Notes: generated by a model from the letters alone, not told the origin. Counted from the stretch's first letter, positions 1-12,699 are shown. The stretch is 64,000 nucleotides of DNA from Gnetum montanum (GCA_015680685.1 MNCI01007639.1:709348-773347), one strand, 5' to 3'. Made by a program: numbers and translations.

Positions 1-1379
1 TGGCTATTTCAACAATTTTAATGGCTATATGAAATTTAGGTTTTGAGATTTTTGAAGTTTTGATATAAAAAAGCAAGCCAAATTGAATATTTTTTCTTGG
101 TAGAATGGCTACATATTTGTAAATTTAAAGGTTATGGGTTTGCAGCCTTATGTTTAAGATTTCTGATGGTTGCTGTCTTGTTTAATTTAACTTTGAAATG
201 AGGATGTTATGGCAATTTTCCTAACATTGTGCACTTAGGTTGTTTGTGCCACTTTTGTAATTTCATGTAGATTTGTGAAACTTTTATATGAAAATGGAAA
301 TGATTTTTGCTACTTTCTAGTCATGGCTAAATAGGCTTTGGATTTAGCTTTCAACAAAGGTGGAATCACTTTGATTGAACTTAAAACACATTTTTATGAA
401 TTTTTTATTAGGCATGTGTAGTAAGGATTTTTGTGCCATTTTCAAATTATTGTCCAAATTGACGAATTTTCTTGCATACACGGCAAAGGTTTTGAAAATT
501 TTTTAATGGTGGTGGCTACTTACGGATTGACTTAAGCTTTTAAATGGTGGTGGGATCACTCTATTTGGAGCTCAAATGAATTATTTTTTTTTTTAATTTT
601 TTGCTATGGCTATATGAACCAAGGCAAAATTCATGGTTGTAGTACATTACCCAAAATAGAAGTGGTTGATATTTATAACTTATGTTTTTCTTTTATGAAA
701 ATGCTTAATTTTGCTTTTTCTATAAGAGTAAAAGCTTTTTCTATTTTAAATAAGCTTTTATTATGGTTGCATGACTTTTTTTTCTAAGTTTATCATGCTT
801 TTTCTAATTTGTGCATAGTTTAGGTGTTTTTCCAAATTTATGCATGGTTTGCATAATTTAGATGCTTTTTCTAAATTTATGCATAATTTAGACTAAGATA
901 TAGTTTTTGATATAATTTTTTGGCTATAAAGACTATAAAATATGTTAACAATGCTTTTATGGAATTTCTTAAGCTAATTTAGATAAATATCCAAGTTCTT
1001 TTTACAGAAGCTAATTTTACCTTTGACTTAGGAAGTTTTTTCTAAATTTGTTGAGAAATTTCAATTGGTCATGATTCAAGGATATGCAAGGTTGTAGTAA
1101 TATTTTCTTGTGAAATTACTTAGACTAATTTAGATAAACACCCTAGAGCTTTTTACAGTGGCTAATTTCACCTCTGACTAGATGTTTTATCTAAATTTGC
1201 TAACTCTAGTAGGTCATACTATTTTTTCTTTAAAAGGTTGTAATAATGCCTTTTTTTGGAATTCCTTAAGCTAATTTAGATAAACACCTTAGATATTTTT
1301 ACAAAGGCTAATTTCACCTTTGACTAGGATATTTTCCTAACCTATTAAGAAATTCTAATTGGTCACAATGTTTTTGTTT
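1..1379. other. T-rich non-coding DNA left of the antisense gene of copy A
   Basis: No open frame of note. The stretch is T-rich on the plus strand. It lies immediately upstream of the antisense gene of copy A, where element E has only a short first exon, an intron and a putative promoter. It is best read as an enlarged first intron or promoter side of the decayed antisense gene. The matching pol part of copy A would lie beyond the left edge of the window. Confidence 0.4.
960..1375. repeat. Three tandem copies of a ~150-bp unit
   Basis: The phrase 'ctaatttagataaacacc' followed by 'ttttTACA..GGCTAATTTCACCT' recurs near 971, 1123 and 1270, giving a period of about 150 bp. The copies are diverged and lie in the T-rich segment left of the antisense gene of copy A. 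Confidence 0.6.
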
Positions 1380-1872
1380 TGTTTCATGTAGGGTATTCTT
1401 AAGGCCTATCCTCATCATAGTGTAGCTGGTTGGTATTTTGTGCTACATTGGTCATCCTAAGATCAATACTCCACAACATGACATGCCTCTTGGAAATATT
1501 TAATTGTAGTTCTAGCCTAGGAAAATGGTCACACTTATCTATGGATGTAGCCAAGGTCATTATGGAGACCCTATTTCCTTAGGCATCTAGCCTCATTAAT
1601 AGTTATATTACTAACAAGCTACTTCCTAATGCTACATGCGGACTAGCAAATGCTATAAGTTCACATTACCTTTCAGAGATATAGATGATGCCAAAGTATA
1701 GTCAATATAATAATGACAATACTTTGATGGTGGCACATAGAGTCCACACATTATTCTAGAACACACTTGGAACCATGTACCATCTATAGGAGTGAACATG
1801 ATTATTGCAATGCTTTTATGCTTTTGGCTTAATTACCTTACATAACTTCATTAATTGAACTTTTTGCAGATG

Positions 1873-2735
1873 TGACGAGTCATGGTCTATCAGGCCCAGC
1901 TATCAAAGCCCTATTATCAGAGCCCTATTATCGAAGCCCTGATACAAGATATGGTCTATCAGGCCCAGTTATCGAACCCTCGATATCGCAGCCGCAATAT
2001 CTCATCAGTGATATCGCATCAGCCGTGATATCATGTCTGCCCCATGATATTGTGTACGCGATATCGTGTCTTGCCTTAATTTTTATAAATAAGAGGCAGC
2101 TTTCCTTGTTCTAGTAGTTAGTTCTTAGTTCCTTATCTAGAATCTTGCAGTTTTTCCTTCTCAGAGTTAGAATTATTTCCCAGTGTATGCCCGCAGTGTG
2201 GTGATTGTAATTGTACAGCATCTTTATTCAAGTGTGACATACTTGGACACGCACATGAATGGCAATAAAGATCAAGATTACTTCATCATTACAGCATTCA
2301 CTTAGTTTAATTAATTATTTATTTATTTGTTATTTACTTCTTTCTTAGTTAATATCTTCTCACCCTAAACTCTTATTAAACACAGAATGAGTACAACTTG
2401 ATTATGAGGTCCAAGATGTGTATGGATGATTACGGAACGGATGCTCATCGCACTTAGGCTAGTTTAGATTCTCTCACCCTTCCTCTCTTAGCTTAGTTAA
2501 TATTACCTTCCATTATACCTAGGAGTAGCATTAGCATAGGAACACATCATACACCTCACTCTAGACTAAACCATACGTGACAAAGCTAATACTAGTCTAG
2601 GTGGGAAGACAGTGAACTATGACCTAAGAATAACTCTCTAGATACCACAACTAGCCGTCTGCGGAGTTCGACCAGATCGTGCGTGAAACACTCATATTTA
2701 TATGGTTGAGTGTAGGGGTACCTCGCCACTCATCA
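1873..2735 (+). mobile_element. Solo LTR of the element-B family
   Basis: It begins TGACGAGTCATGG and ends CGCCACTCATCA, and is flanked on both sides by the 5-bp target duplication AGATG (1868-1872 and 2736-2740). It is the reverse complement of the LTRs at 29407-30274 and 37757-38610, which share the CTCATCA end, the GATATC-rich promoter block and the ending 'gggtacct'. No internal region remains, so it arose by recombination between two LTRs. It landed at an intron-exon junction of the antisense gene of copy A. Confidence 0.9.
1990..2091 (+). promoter_or_regulatory. GATATC-repeat block and TATA box of solo LTR
   Basis: Several GATATC or ATATCG palindromes (around 1980-2065) precede TATAAATA at 2084-2091. 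The same arrangement, repeats then TATAAATA, occurs in the LTR at 45970-46601 (TATA at 46093-46100). It is the likely Pol II promoter of this family. Confidence 0.6.
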
Positions 2736-5700
2736 AGATGCAAGGTCAATAATCAAGGCTTGATCATCAATGGTCAAATCCTAGTAGTGGCTCAAACTAC
2801 TTTGGATAAATTCACTAAGAGTCCTCAAATCAGAGCTACTGTGTATCAATAGTTAAGAGGAAACATTAATGAATACACCACTAGGTTTAACTTTGTATAC
2901 AAAAAATGCAAGGATGATGGGATGATGCACAACTGGTGGGTAGATGCCAATAGCATGAATCAAATTCTTATAGCTAGAACCTTCACACCACAAAATAAAA
3001 GTAAAGGTGAACATATGGTTTCTATTATTTTATAGCTTTAAGTGTTTTATTGATTTTCTTAGTTGTTGAAATTGCTAATATGAAGGCTAACCTTTTGGTT
3101 ATTACTTCACAGGATCTTCCACCATAGCTGATGTTACTATAACACTTTTATAGTCACATCATGAGGATACACTCATCCTGAAGTTTGGTGATGTGACATC
3201 AGTGTAGGAGTGGCTAAAGGAATAGGTGCTCGGATATGTTTAAGCAAACATCTAGTGTGTAGGTTTTCTTGATGTATTTATGGCACCTATTCCTTCCATT
3301 CCTACTGCAAAGACACTACATGTCATTGATTCCTTTGATGAGGAGGTTAGTCACTTTAGAACCATCATTAGAGGTGTTAAGATGAACATGGATGTAGGTG
3401 TTGGGCTCTTTCATGACTTTTTTGGTGTCCATCCTAATGGGGCAAAGTTTCCCACTAGGATAGTGAGGGAATTAGGCCATTGCAAGGAAGTTCTAGAGTG
3501 GCTTGGTGCTAGCATGGACCACTTTGGAATTTGGATGGAGAGCTTCACGATCCTTGATGTAAAGAATCATATCCTTTATTTAGGTCTCATGCATTTCCAT
3601 AACTTCTAGCACAAAAGAATGTAATCAACCTAGCACAGGGATGGACCTTTATGAAGGTCCTGATGGAGGGCATCAAATTTGATTGGGCTACTTTTTTAGC
3701 TACTAGGATTCAAGAATAGATCCTTAGAATCCATGTTAACACCTCTACAATAATCCATATGCACTTTGCATTTTTCACAAGTTATCTAAAGAGGTTTACA
3801 AAGTTTCCAGTGGTGTATAGGAATGGACAATGGATTTTCCAAGACCCAAGCCAACTTTCTAGGCCTTGGATAAAGCACATTTATTCAACAATGCAATCCC
3901 AAAATTCACTAGAGGGGATGGATGAAACATTATCCATCACCACTAAGAATCTTGATGTTAGGCAATATGAGTCTCTTGAAAATACTAATGATGATGAGCC
4001 CCTTTCATTTCCTACTAGTGTCTAGGATGCCAGACGATGGTGCATGGAGGCCAAAGGGGTTGCTAAAGAAAAACTCAAGAGGTCTATTGAGGAGGCCTAT
4101 GAAGAAGCTTAAGTTTAATCTTAAGCCATCATAATAGGTAGTTTTAAGTATTCTTTGTTTAAATTTGGCTATTTCATGTTTTAAAAGCTTGTAGATACTT
4201 TATGATTTTATGTGTTAATTGGTTTTCTATGTGTTATGCTTGTAGATAAGCTTTACGTTATAGAAACCCAAGTTGTTTCAGAGGAAAAACAAAGGCATGT
4301 AGAAGAGACACTCCTAAAGCAACCTATGGTCAAATGACTTGCTGATGATGGTATAGATGATCTAGATGCCTTGTTTGGTGAGGCACTACCAGGTACCTCT
4401 TCCATCATCATCATAAAGAAGAAAGAGGAGGAGGAGCTAGGTATGCCTATGCCTTAACATTTTCACTATATTTCATTACTTATCTTTGGTTTTCATCCTA
4501 ACATTTTGATGATTATTATGCTTACAGTAGTTCCTAACCCAATAGCGTAAGCTCCCATCCCTATGTTTCATGTGAAACCATTGGTAAAGATTCCAAATAA
4601 AGTGGAGTTCCTACATGGGATCCCTAAGGACATCATTGATCAATTGCATTAGGTCACACTAAGATAGGTAAGGATTCTATTTTATGTGTGTCATTCATAG
4701 GCTTTTTTTGTATTATGGCTATTTAAGGTTGTGTTATAGAGTTGTATTTTATGTCTGTGTAGTACCATTTGTGGGGTGGGACTCCAACAAAGACATGAAG
4801 GTAGACTCCTTACCTAGACTTCCCTCTAATGTGTCTAGTGTACCTATGAAGCTATATAACACTACCACTAATTTAGCAATATCATGTGCAAAAGCTTCAT
4901 GAAAGCTAGAGAGGTCCAACAAATTCCTATGGGAGGAAGTTGTGGCCTTGAGGGAAAAGACTTAAAGGCAAGAGAACACAATTAGATATCTCTATGACCA
5001 TAAAGCCTCTGTGGAAGCCCAAGTGGTTAACTCAAGGGAGTTATGGACTAAGGAGATCACATGCACCCACTACTAGCATGTCATTGAAGAAAAAGAAGTG
5101 GTCCTATGGTAGATGAAGGAGTAATGTATGTAGATGAACCTCATCTTCAAAAAGGTTAAGGACTAGAAGGATCGTTGTTCTTGGACCCTAGAGTGGGGCA
5201 AGATACAACAGGCCCACAAGTGTTAATATAATGTTGATCATGGGAACTACCTAAAGTGGTTTAAGAAGGAGTTAGCTTAATGGCACAAGAGAAAAATTTT
5301 CATTCAGGGGATCCAAGAAAAGAGTCCTTATTAGCTTTTTGAAATTATTCTCAAGATGGAGTAATTCCCTACTCTTCATATCACTACGGTTGTAGGTGAG
5401 ACCTCTATAGCTACTTCTACTCATGAGCCTCCTACTTGGACACCTATAAATAGGTTTAGCATCCTTTCTAGCTTTAATCTTGGGAATGTTGACTAGGTCA
5501 ACATAATAGAGGACCAAATACTCCATTGTTTAGAGGAAGACCTTTCCCATCTACCCATGAAAGTGATGTAGCTAGACTCTCCATAGGTTTGATATATTTT
5601 ATGCTTTAGTCTTTGTTTTAAGTCATGATTTTTGCTATGGGTTACTAATTGGCTATATGTTGTTGCATTTCAGACCTCAAGAGACATTGGTAGCCCTAGC

Positions 5701-6079
5701 AATGAGGGTGGGAATGACCCATAACTTCCTCCTTTGAATGTCACTTAGCAGCCTCCTTTATTTTAGCTTGCTGGCTATTTTTTTTTGTTTTTATGTTGAT
5801 GGCTATGGTTAACCAAGACTATGTTATAAATGGTTGTTATTCTTTGACATTTTTGTCACATAGTGTGGCCATTGCTATGTATGTTATCAACACTTAATTT
5901 TAAATATTGGTTTTATTTTGGCTATATGTATCTATAGTAGTATTGCACATTGTAGATATTGAAAATAGCTATATTTATGTTTTTGGTTGTAACATTAAAT
6001 TGATGTGATAATAGGCTAAAAAAAAGAGATATAATAATAAAATAAACTTTTTCTAGTTTTCTACCATCATGAGCATAGG

Positions 6080-6240
6080 TTATATAGTTTTGCCAGTTTA
6101 AGGTCATGGTCGGCCATCATGCTAGTTTAAGATCTTAGTGGACCATAATGTCAACTTAACGTCTTAGCAGACATAGTGCCACTATAATGTCTTAGCAGAT
6201 GAGAATGTCAATTTAAGGTCATAGTGAACAATGCATGAAA
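6080..6240. repeat. Degenerate minisatellite 3' of antisense gene, copy A
   Basis: About five degenerate units of the type 'cagtttaaggtcatggtcggccat' follow the antisense gene. The same motif stands at the same relative place in element E (57975-58325), copy F (44970-45250) and copy C (13040-13215). Confidence 0.65.
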
Positions 6241-6439
6241 GAGATACTTTTTTTTATGTTTAAAACATAAGTAAAAATAAAGAAAGATTGTAGCAACTAG
6301 GTAATAATGCAAAAAAACTTAGGCTACATGCATAAAACAACAAAGATATAATAAATTACAAAAGAAAGAAAAGTCTATTTGGCTATCATTGAATCGAGTC
6401 ATAGATGCATGGGAAGGTTAAGGTAAACTTCACTTATGT

Positions 6440-7400
6440 ACATTCTTCCTAATCTTTGCAAGGTTAGGAAGTGAGTAAGTCCTATTCTGCACAAGCTTGT
6501 ATCTGCCATCCCCTTCGCTTACAATGTTAAAAGGTAGTTCATCCCATAATGTATCCCATTACCTGTTGTTGTTATCATTGGCTATCTTGGGTTTTTGCTC
6601 TTCATGGCTAGGAGCTTCTTCTTGAAGCTCCACTTCAAACTACTATTCTATGTCTATGTTGTTAATAGCTAGGGGAGCCACATTATCACCATGAATAATG
6701 ATTTCACCTTCCTCATAAGGAAGGTAAATCTCTTGATGGATGGGCAAGGACATAGCTCGTAACTAAGCCAACCAAGGTCTTCCTAGGATTAGGATGAATC
6801 TTGGTGTCTCTTCCATCATCAAGAAGTTTGTGGTTGTAGGGAATTGTTCTCTACCTACAAAATCCAAGGAGATAGACCCTTGATGAAAACTCTTGATCCA
6901 TTGAAGGACTTAAGAGCTACAATGGTTGTTGGTTGTACTTGCTTAGTTAAGCCCAAGCATTCAATGATGAGGCATGGGATGACATTGGTTTTAGCTCTAT
7001 CATCAACATGCACCCAATGTATTTTAAATTTTCCTATGTGTATGGTTATGAATAAAGGGGTTGTGGTAATTTCACCATTCTAGGGATTAATCTTAATTTT
7101 TTTATTGCAAAATGTTAAGGGTGTTGATTTCTCCTTTCCTAGTGATGGAGGAATCATCACTGCATGGATGGCTTCCTTGTTAGCAAGAATATCCTCACTA
7201 ACTAGTATGAAGGTCAACATTTTAACTAGTGTCTTACAATGTATTTTGGAAGTCATGATCAGGTCGTATATGCTTAGAGTTGTGTTTTCCCACTTGAGTG
7301 ATTGCCTAACTTGGTCCATTGCACTAAGGAAGTTTTTATCGTTGGTCATGGGCTTGTCACCCCATGTATGCTTTACTTCCTCCATATGTTCCAAAATGTG
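6440..7400 (-). pseudogene. Protease region of copy A
   Basis: The minus-strand translation matches the protease region of element E. The segment around 7150-7390 reads ...IYDLIMTSKIHCKTLVKML... and EAIHAVMIPPS, against LYDLLMTSREHCEAMVRML and EAIHAVMFPSK in E. The tail near 6480-6570 (WDELPFNIV, YSLPNLAKIRK) precedes the presumed pol intron donor. Frames are broken by stops and shifts. The family product is a retroviral-type aspartic protease that cleaves the Gag-Pol polyprotein. Confidence 0.75.
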
Positions 7401-10052
7401 GACTTTGGCTTTAGGCTATGGCTATTGTGGCTCCTTTTGGTTATTTTGGTTGTGGGCTTTAGTGTCTTCCTATGGCTTGTTAATTAAAGGAGATGAGGCA
7501 GAGGAGGCCATAGGTATAGCCAAAATGGGAGTGGGCTTTGGTGGATCCACTTCCTTTCATGTCTTCATCTACTTATCTACATTGTTGTTATCTTTTTCTT
7601 ATGCTTCTTCCTTTGGTTTCTTGAAGTTTTTTTCTTGTCAATCATTGGTGGTAAGGAAGAGGTAGTAGCATTGGCCACCATAGGGGGTTGTTGTGTGGTT
7701 GTCTGGACTATGGCTATTTAGGTTGTATTGGGTTGAGATACCTTGATGAAAAAAATTTTTCTTGAAGGTATTCATGATGGTACTCTCACAATGAAGGGGT
7801 ATCTTAAGCTATGGGAAGCCAAAGAAGCCCTTTCATTGTAGAGGGGTACTTGAATCATGAATGGTTCTCTTGTAGATTTCTAATTTTCATTGATGTTGAA
7901 TGCTAAAATAACATACGGGTCATCATTATCATTTAGAGGGTCTTTGTAGACCTACATCAACTTGTTTTATGGCCAAACTAGGTTATAAGCATCTAAGACC
8001 AAGTCCCCCTATCTATCATCATTTGCAAGTCATCCTTTAATGCAAGGCAAAATTCTGTATCATGACAAGGTAGTTCATGATGATGGTAGAATCGGTCTAA
8101 CTTGAAGTATTTAGGTAACTACGAATCATCCTTCATTTCCTAAGTGGGATCTTTGGCTATTTCACATAGTCACTCATATTTCCTTTGAGCATCTTTAGTC
8201 ATTTGTTTATGTTGCATGTGTCCACTTCTTAATAGTTGGTCTAGCAACTTAGATGGTTTTAATGGTAATGTAGTATATTTAGACCTATCATTCCTCTTGA
8301 AGTTAGGTATATTTTTTGTCAATGTAGTGGTCCCAAAATTTGATGGTTGGTTATTGTAGTCATTGGTGGGGGCCTTGGGTGGGTTAACCTTTGGCCCTTA
8401 GTTTGTGGTCTTGGTTTCCTTGGTTACAGTTGCCATGATAGTTTTGTTTTGTTTGCTCTTTTCTTTGTCTCTTTAGGTATGTTGGTTTTTATATGATATG
8501 TAGGCTAGATCATGGCTAGCCTCCAGGACATCCTCTATATTTTTATTTTGTGAGAATTCTTGGCTCAGAAGCCATGGATCAAGGTACTTTAGATTTAATG
8601 AAGTTATTAACTACTCCCTTGAACATGGCTAACAAGTGGGCTTTGGATATGGGCTTTAGTATTTCATTTAGCAGTCCATTCCACCATTAAATAAATTTTT
8701 ATATAAGTTCTAAGGGCCATTTCCTGCTCTTCATGAGTTGGTCAAGTGTTGTGTTAGGCTTCGAGTTATACTTGAAGTGGTTGACAAAATAGGCTACTAT
8801 GTATTCCAAATAGGATATAGACCCTTTGGACAATGCACGATATCAATCCAATGCTTTTCCAGTCAAATACATAGAAAAAATTCTCATGATGGTATGAGGC
8901 CATGGCTGTAAGAGTAAACATTTAGATTGAAAGGTAAAAAGGTGAGAATTAGGATCATCTTCTTCATTATATTTGCTAAACTATGGAATGGGAACACCAT
9001 AAGCGAGTGCCAAATGTTGGTTATGAGACTTATGGAATCATCTTGGTAGAAGTCCATAATCCTGACAATTTGTGTGGGAGAGGCTTTAAGCCTCATCAAC
9101 TCCTTCATTAGGTCTTGGATCATTTGAAAAGCTTGATCCAACCCTTGCACTGGCCACATAATTTGTGAGGTTTGTAAAAAAGGTGATGGTGTTTGTTGTG
9201 AGGCTTGTGGCCTCATTATGGGTTTCATGATAGAAGGAAAAGGTTGCATTATGGTTGTTCCTTGTGAACTAAACAAAGAAAAATATGTTTATGTTGGTAC
9301 TTGAGACACAAATAAGACAAATGTGGTGTGTGACCCCTATGTTGCTAGGGCTTTCATGGTAGACCACATGTGAGTAGTTAATATATTTGTAGTGGTAAAA
9401 ACCACCATTGATGGTTTTACATATCAAGATTATGTTGTAAATGGAATTGATGTGTTATAGCTTATTATTTGTGGCATTTATTGAGTATGATGTATGGCTA
9501 CAACCAACATGGGATTTTCTATAGTAGGGTATGGAGGATTAGAAGATTTTGGCACCATGCCCATGAAGAAAACAAAAGCATTATGGAAAGGTTCTATGAC
9601 TTTGGGGGATGTTTGTTGGAACCGTCCTCCAAGGATATTTTTAGGATCCTTAAATTCATCCTCCTCTTCCTATTGTTCCCTAAAGGTAGGCTTGTCATCT
9701 TCCTCTTCTAGAGTAATCAATTAGGCTAGGATGCTAGAATAGATATCATTAAGATGAATTTCTTCATACAGGGAAGCGATGTACTCTTTTCCACACTTGT
9801 GTATGAGCTCAAACTCCCTTTTGGCCTTTACTTTAATTCATGAAATTAGCATGCCTACTTTTATTTTGGCACAAATGAAGTTATAGAAATCTTCATAAAT
9901 GGCTGAAAAATTAGGACTCTCCCCTCTAACTCTCAAAGATCACCTACGCTCAATGACGGCAAGGTATTTGGGATCATACACCCTCATGACTTGTTGATTA
10001 TAATCTTCGCTAATGAAGATGAAGGGCAATTTGGTGGATTTTTGAAAAGACA
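7400..10052 (-). pseudogene. gag of copy A
   Basis: The start is the minus-strand ATG at 10052 (MSFQKSTKLPFIFI). The N-terminal part, with a run of acidic residues (EEEDE), matches the N-terminus of the element E gag. The capsid segment near 8640-8880 reads GKALDWYRALSKGSIS and TLDQLMK, the usual Ty3/gypsy gag core. A zinc-knuckle relic (FYHHHELPCHDTEFC) lies near 8080 and corresponds to FCDYHQLCGHDTDYC in E. Many stops, so non-functional. The plus-strand ORFs in this stretch are shadows. Confidence 0.8.
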
Positions 10053-10237
10053 TGGCTATAGTGCTAATAATTACTCTAAAAAAAGGCTATAAATGGTAAA
10101 ATAGGATTAAATTCCAATGAATGGAATTCAAAAACTCTTAGAGAAAATAAAAATGGCAAAAAACTGATGTACTTACTATAATTAGTAAGTGGGAATAAAG
10201 GGGGTTTACCCCTTTACTAGAAATGAAATATTAAAAA

Positions 10238-11225
10238 TGTTGGCTTTAATCCTCATCCAAGTTGGCCTCCCAAGTGCCTCTACACTAGGTATGGAAAGGG
10301 GAAAAAGGAGGATGAGATAATGGAAATATCACACCTTCTTATTCCAATGTTGGAGAGAGAGGGAAAAGTTTGAAGATCAAAATCGAAACTTGGCAATCTC
10401 CAAAGATGGTTCTAGCAAGCTACCAACTCTCACCATAAAGGATGAAAACGTAGGCTTGGTTGGTATGGAAACCAGTGTTTTTAGTGCCAAAGATTATGGC
10501 AACAAAAATTAAATGTTTATTAAAGCTTCCACACTAGCTTTTCTCTAGGAATTCATAGTAGATGCTATGAAATTCAAACATCCAAATTAGTTGCAACTTC
10601 CATGCTGAGGTTTCTGCTACAGGGGAGGTAAAGGAAGCATTAGATTCCTTGTGAGTTTTGGCTAGAAAATGGCTTTTAACTTACAACAAAAGTAGATCTA
10701 GTTATAAAATTTATTTCAAACTTCATCAACACTAGCCTTCCAACTACTTCCACACTGGGTATGGTAGAGGGGGAAAGAAGAGAGGTGAGATGAAGGGAAT
10801 CTCACACCTCCTATCTTAATGTTGGTGGCATGAAGGCTGAAAAAAAGTGAAAAGTCATTATTTTTTCACTAAAATTAGTTTTAGCTAGCTACCAATTTTC
10901 TCAACTTGGAAAAGTAGGGGGCGGTGGGAAGGGGAAAACCAACTCATAGATGAGTTGAACCACCCACTTTAGAAACTAGAGAATAAATTTTTAGCAATAA
11001 AAGAAAAAATAAGAGGGAAGAGATATCAACACTAGCTTTGGATTGTAAACTTCATAAAAAAAGCTATGAAATGCTAAAACCCAACCATGTGCAACTTCCA
11101 CGCTATAGTTTTGGTCATAAGGGGGAAAAGAGCAACATTAATTTTTCAAAGATTTTGACTACAAAAAAATCAAGAAAAATCTTGCAAATGACTATGAAAA
11201 GAATAGATCTAGTTATAGAATTTAG
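10238..11225. repeat. Two ~480-bp tandem units in leader of copy A
   Basis: The stretch 10240-10715 and the stretch 10725-11225 are diverged tandem copies. Both contain 'cta/cca cactRGGTATGG', a purine-rich block, a GATGAGAT/GTGAGATG motif, 'CACACCT', 'TTAATGTTGG' or similar, and later 'GCTATGAAAT' with 'GCAACTTCCA'. They lie between the primer binding site and gag. Element E has only about 220 bp in that place. Confidence 0.6.
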
Positions 11226-11230
11226 GCAAA

Positions 11231-11249
11231 GGCCCTCCTTCTAGCACCA
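11231..11249 (-). other. Primer binding site of copy A
   Basis: On the minus strand the sequence TGGTGCTAGAAGGAGGGCC lies 8 nt inside the 5' LTR. Element E has TAGCGCTAGAAGGAGGGCC at the same place. The TGG start, complementary to the tRNA CCA tail, and conservation in two diverged copies support a primer site of consensus TGGCGCTAGAAGGAGGG. I cannot name the tRNA with certainty. Confidence 0.6.
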
Positions 11250-11257
11250 AGAAAAAC

Positions 11258-12699
11258 TATTGCAACTAAAAACCTTGATTTCTGAAATGAAAACTACGGA
11301 TTCTCTATGTAAGCACTTCTTCAACCTTAAATCCCTAGGTCCTTCATGATAAAAATGGAATTCAATGTACCCTGCCCAGTCTAGCAAATCAACCAAGAAT
11401 TTATGAGATGCAAAGTGTGGGAATATAAATAGATTTGAATAATGCATAGAAAACAAAATTTATTTTTGAACACAAAACTCAAAACCTAAAACTTTATTAA
11501 AAACAAATAAAGAATAAGTTAGAGAAATGTGTAGAAATGATGCCTAGATGAGCAAAAAGGGGTTTTACTTTTGTAAGAGTTCAAAGCTCGTTGAAGCCAA
11601 TGTGATCTACTCCACAATCCAAGTGCTAAGCCACTCTTGATGCTATCAAACCTTTCTTCACTACTACAACCTTGGATCTACCAATTAAGTCACTATTGGG
11701 GAGTGAGAAAGGTCAAAAATTTGGATGCTAAGTTGCTCCATGCTAAGGTTTGGAAATCAAAAAATGTAGTGTTGACATCAAAAATTTACCAAATCTCAGG
11801 TCCACAATGCTTCCATGTTGAGGTTCAAGAAAATGCAAGTATGGGAACTTGCAAGAGCTCTTGATTGCTTGAAAATGCCCCAAGTGTGGAAGTGTGTGTA
11901 TGCAAATTGTTTGATTATGCAGAACTTGCGAGGAATTATTGAACAAAGAATGTAGAACTTGCTAAAAAATTATAGAACTTGTAAATGGTATTAGAGGCTG
12001 GGTTTTATAGGATCTTTGGGCCATAAATGGGGCTACAAATTGGCCATGATTTGGCTATGAAATGGTTGTGAATTTTGCTGAAAATTGCTGCAAATTTTCT
12101 GTGATTTTAGGTGAGATGCATGCCCAAATTTGGTGGGTTACTATACATAATTAGTGCTTCCCCCCATGGCCATTCCATTTACTATAAATAGTAACTAGGA
12201 TACACCTTTCATGCTGGAGATGAGTCTTCCTTGTTGAGCTTTCCACCATGCTTGTTGAAGTGGCTAGTCAATGTTGAACTGCATGAATTGATGGATTTTG
12301 CTTCTTGTTGCTTCCACACTAGGGGATTGAAATTTCCACATTGGAGAGGAAATTTTCCAAGCTAGGGGAAAACTTCCACATTGGAGGAAACTTTCTAAGC
12401 TAAGGGGGAAAATTTTCCAGGTTGGGAAAAAGCATCCAAGTTGTGCATTTGGTCTTTATATTTGTTGGGGGAGAGTTTCCAAATCCCCCACCCTTCCATA
12501 GATGAGATCTACCCCGCTATAGGTGTTTCTAGCATAGAAAAATGCATACCCCCATAAAACCCATCNAATAAAGTATGTGAAATTGCCCACTGTGGATTAC
12601 ATTTTTTTACATTTACAATGAAATTTTACCTCAAATTTCATGGGGTGAAAGCTACATGATGAAGATCAGTTATAACATGCAAAATTTTATGGTGTTTCA
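11258..12699 (-). mobile_element. 5' LTR of copy A
   Basis: On the minus strand it starts TGAAACACC (12699 downward) and matches the 3' LTR of copy C (23243-24731) in reverse, including the GGGTTACTATACATA block and the CACAAAACTCAAAACC block. TATAAAA lies at 12003-12009 and AATAAA at 11493-11498, both minus strand, giving a plausible U3-R-U5 layout. Its outer end abuts protease sequence of copy C, so copy A is inserted in copy C. One ambiguous base occurs at 12566. Confidence 0.8.

Larger units (their letters stand above)
1380..5765 (+). pseudogene. Antisense gene of copy A (decayed, multi-exon)
   Basis: This is a decayed relative of the antisense gene at 54232-57777. Readable exon remnants are: about 1395-1790, with a segment resembling HTLFQNTLGTMYHL; 2738-3006, with NNQGLIINGQ and later TRFNFVYKK; about 3113-4135, with TLILKFGDV, MAPIPSIPT and FFGVHPNGAK; small exons near 4255-4440 and 4535-4660; 4765-5575, with WDSNKDMKVDSLPRLPSN; and a last exon from 5673. 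Plausible AG acceptors precede several of them (for example ...TTTTTGCAG before 1871). Stops are mostly TAG at Gln or Trp positions. It lies antisense to the gag-protease of copy A (6440-10052). A solo LTR interrupts it at 1873-2735. Function unknown. Homology to the other copies is clear by eye; the exact exon ends are not. Confidence 0.7.

Noticed and set aside
7105-7665. 186-codon plus-strand ORF
   Set aside because: It is the opposite strand of the gag-protease region of copy A, whose minus-strand reading matches element E.
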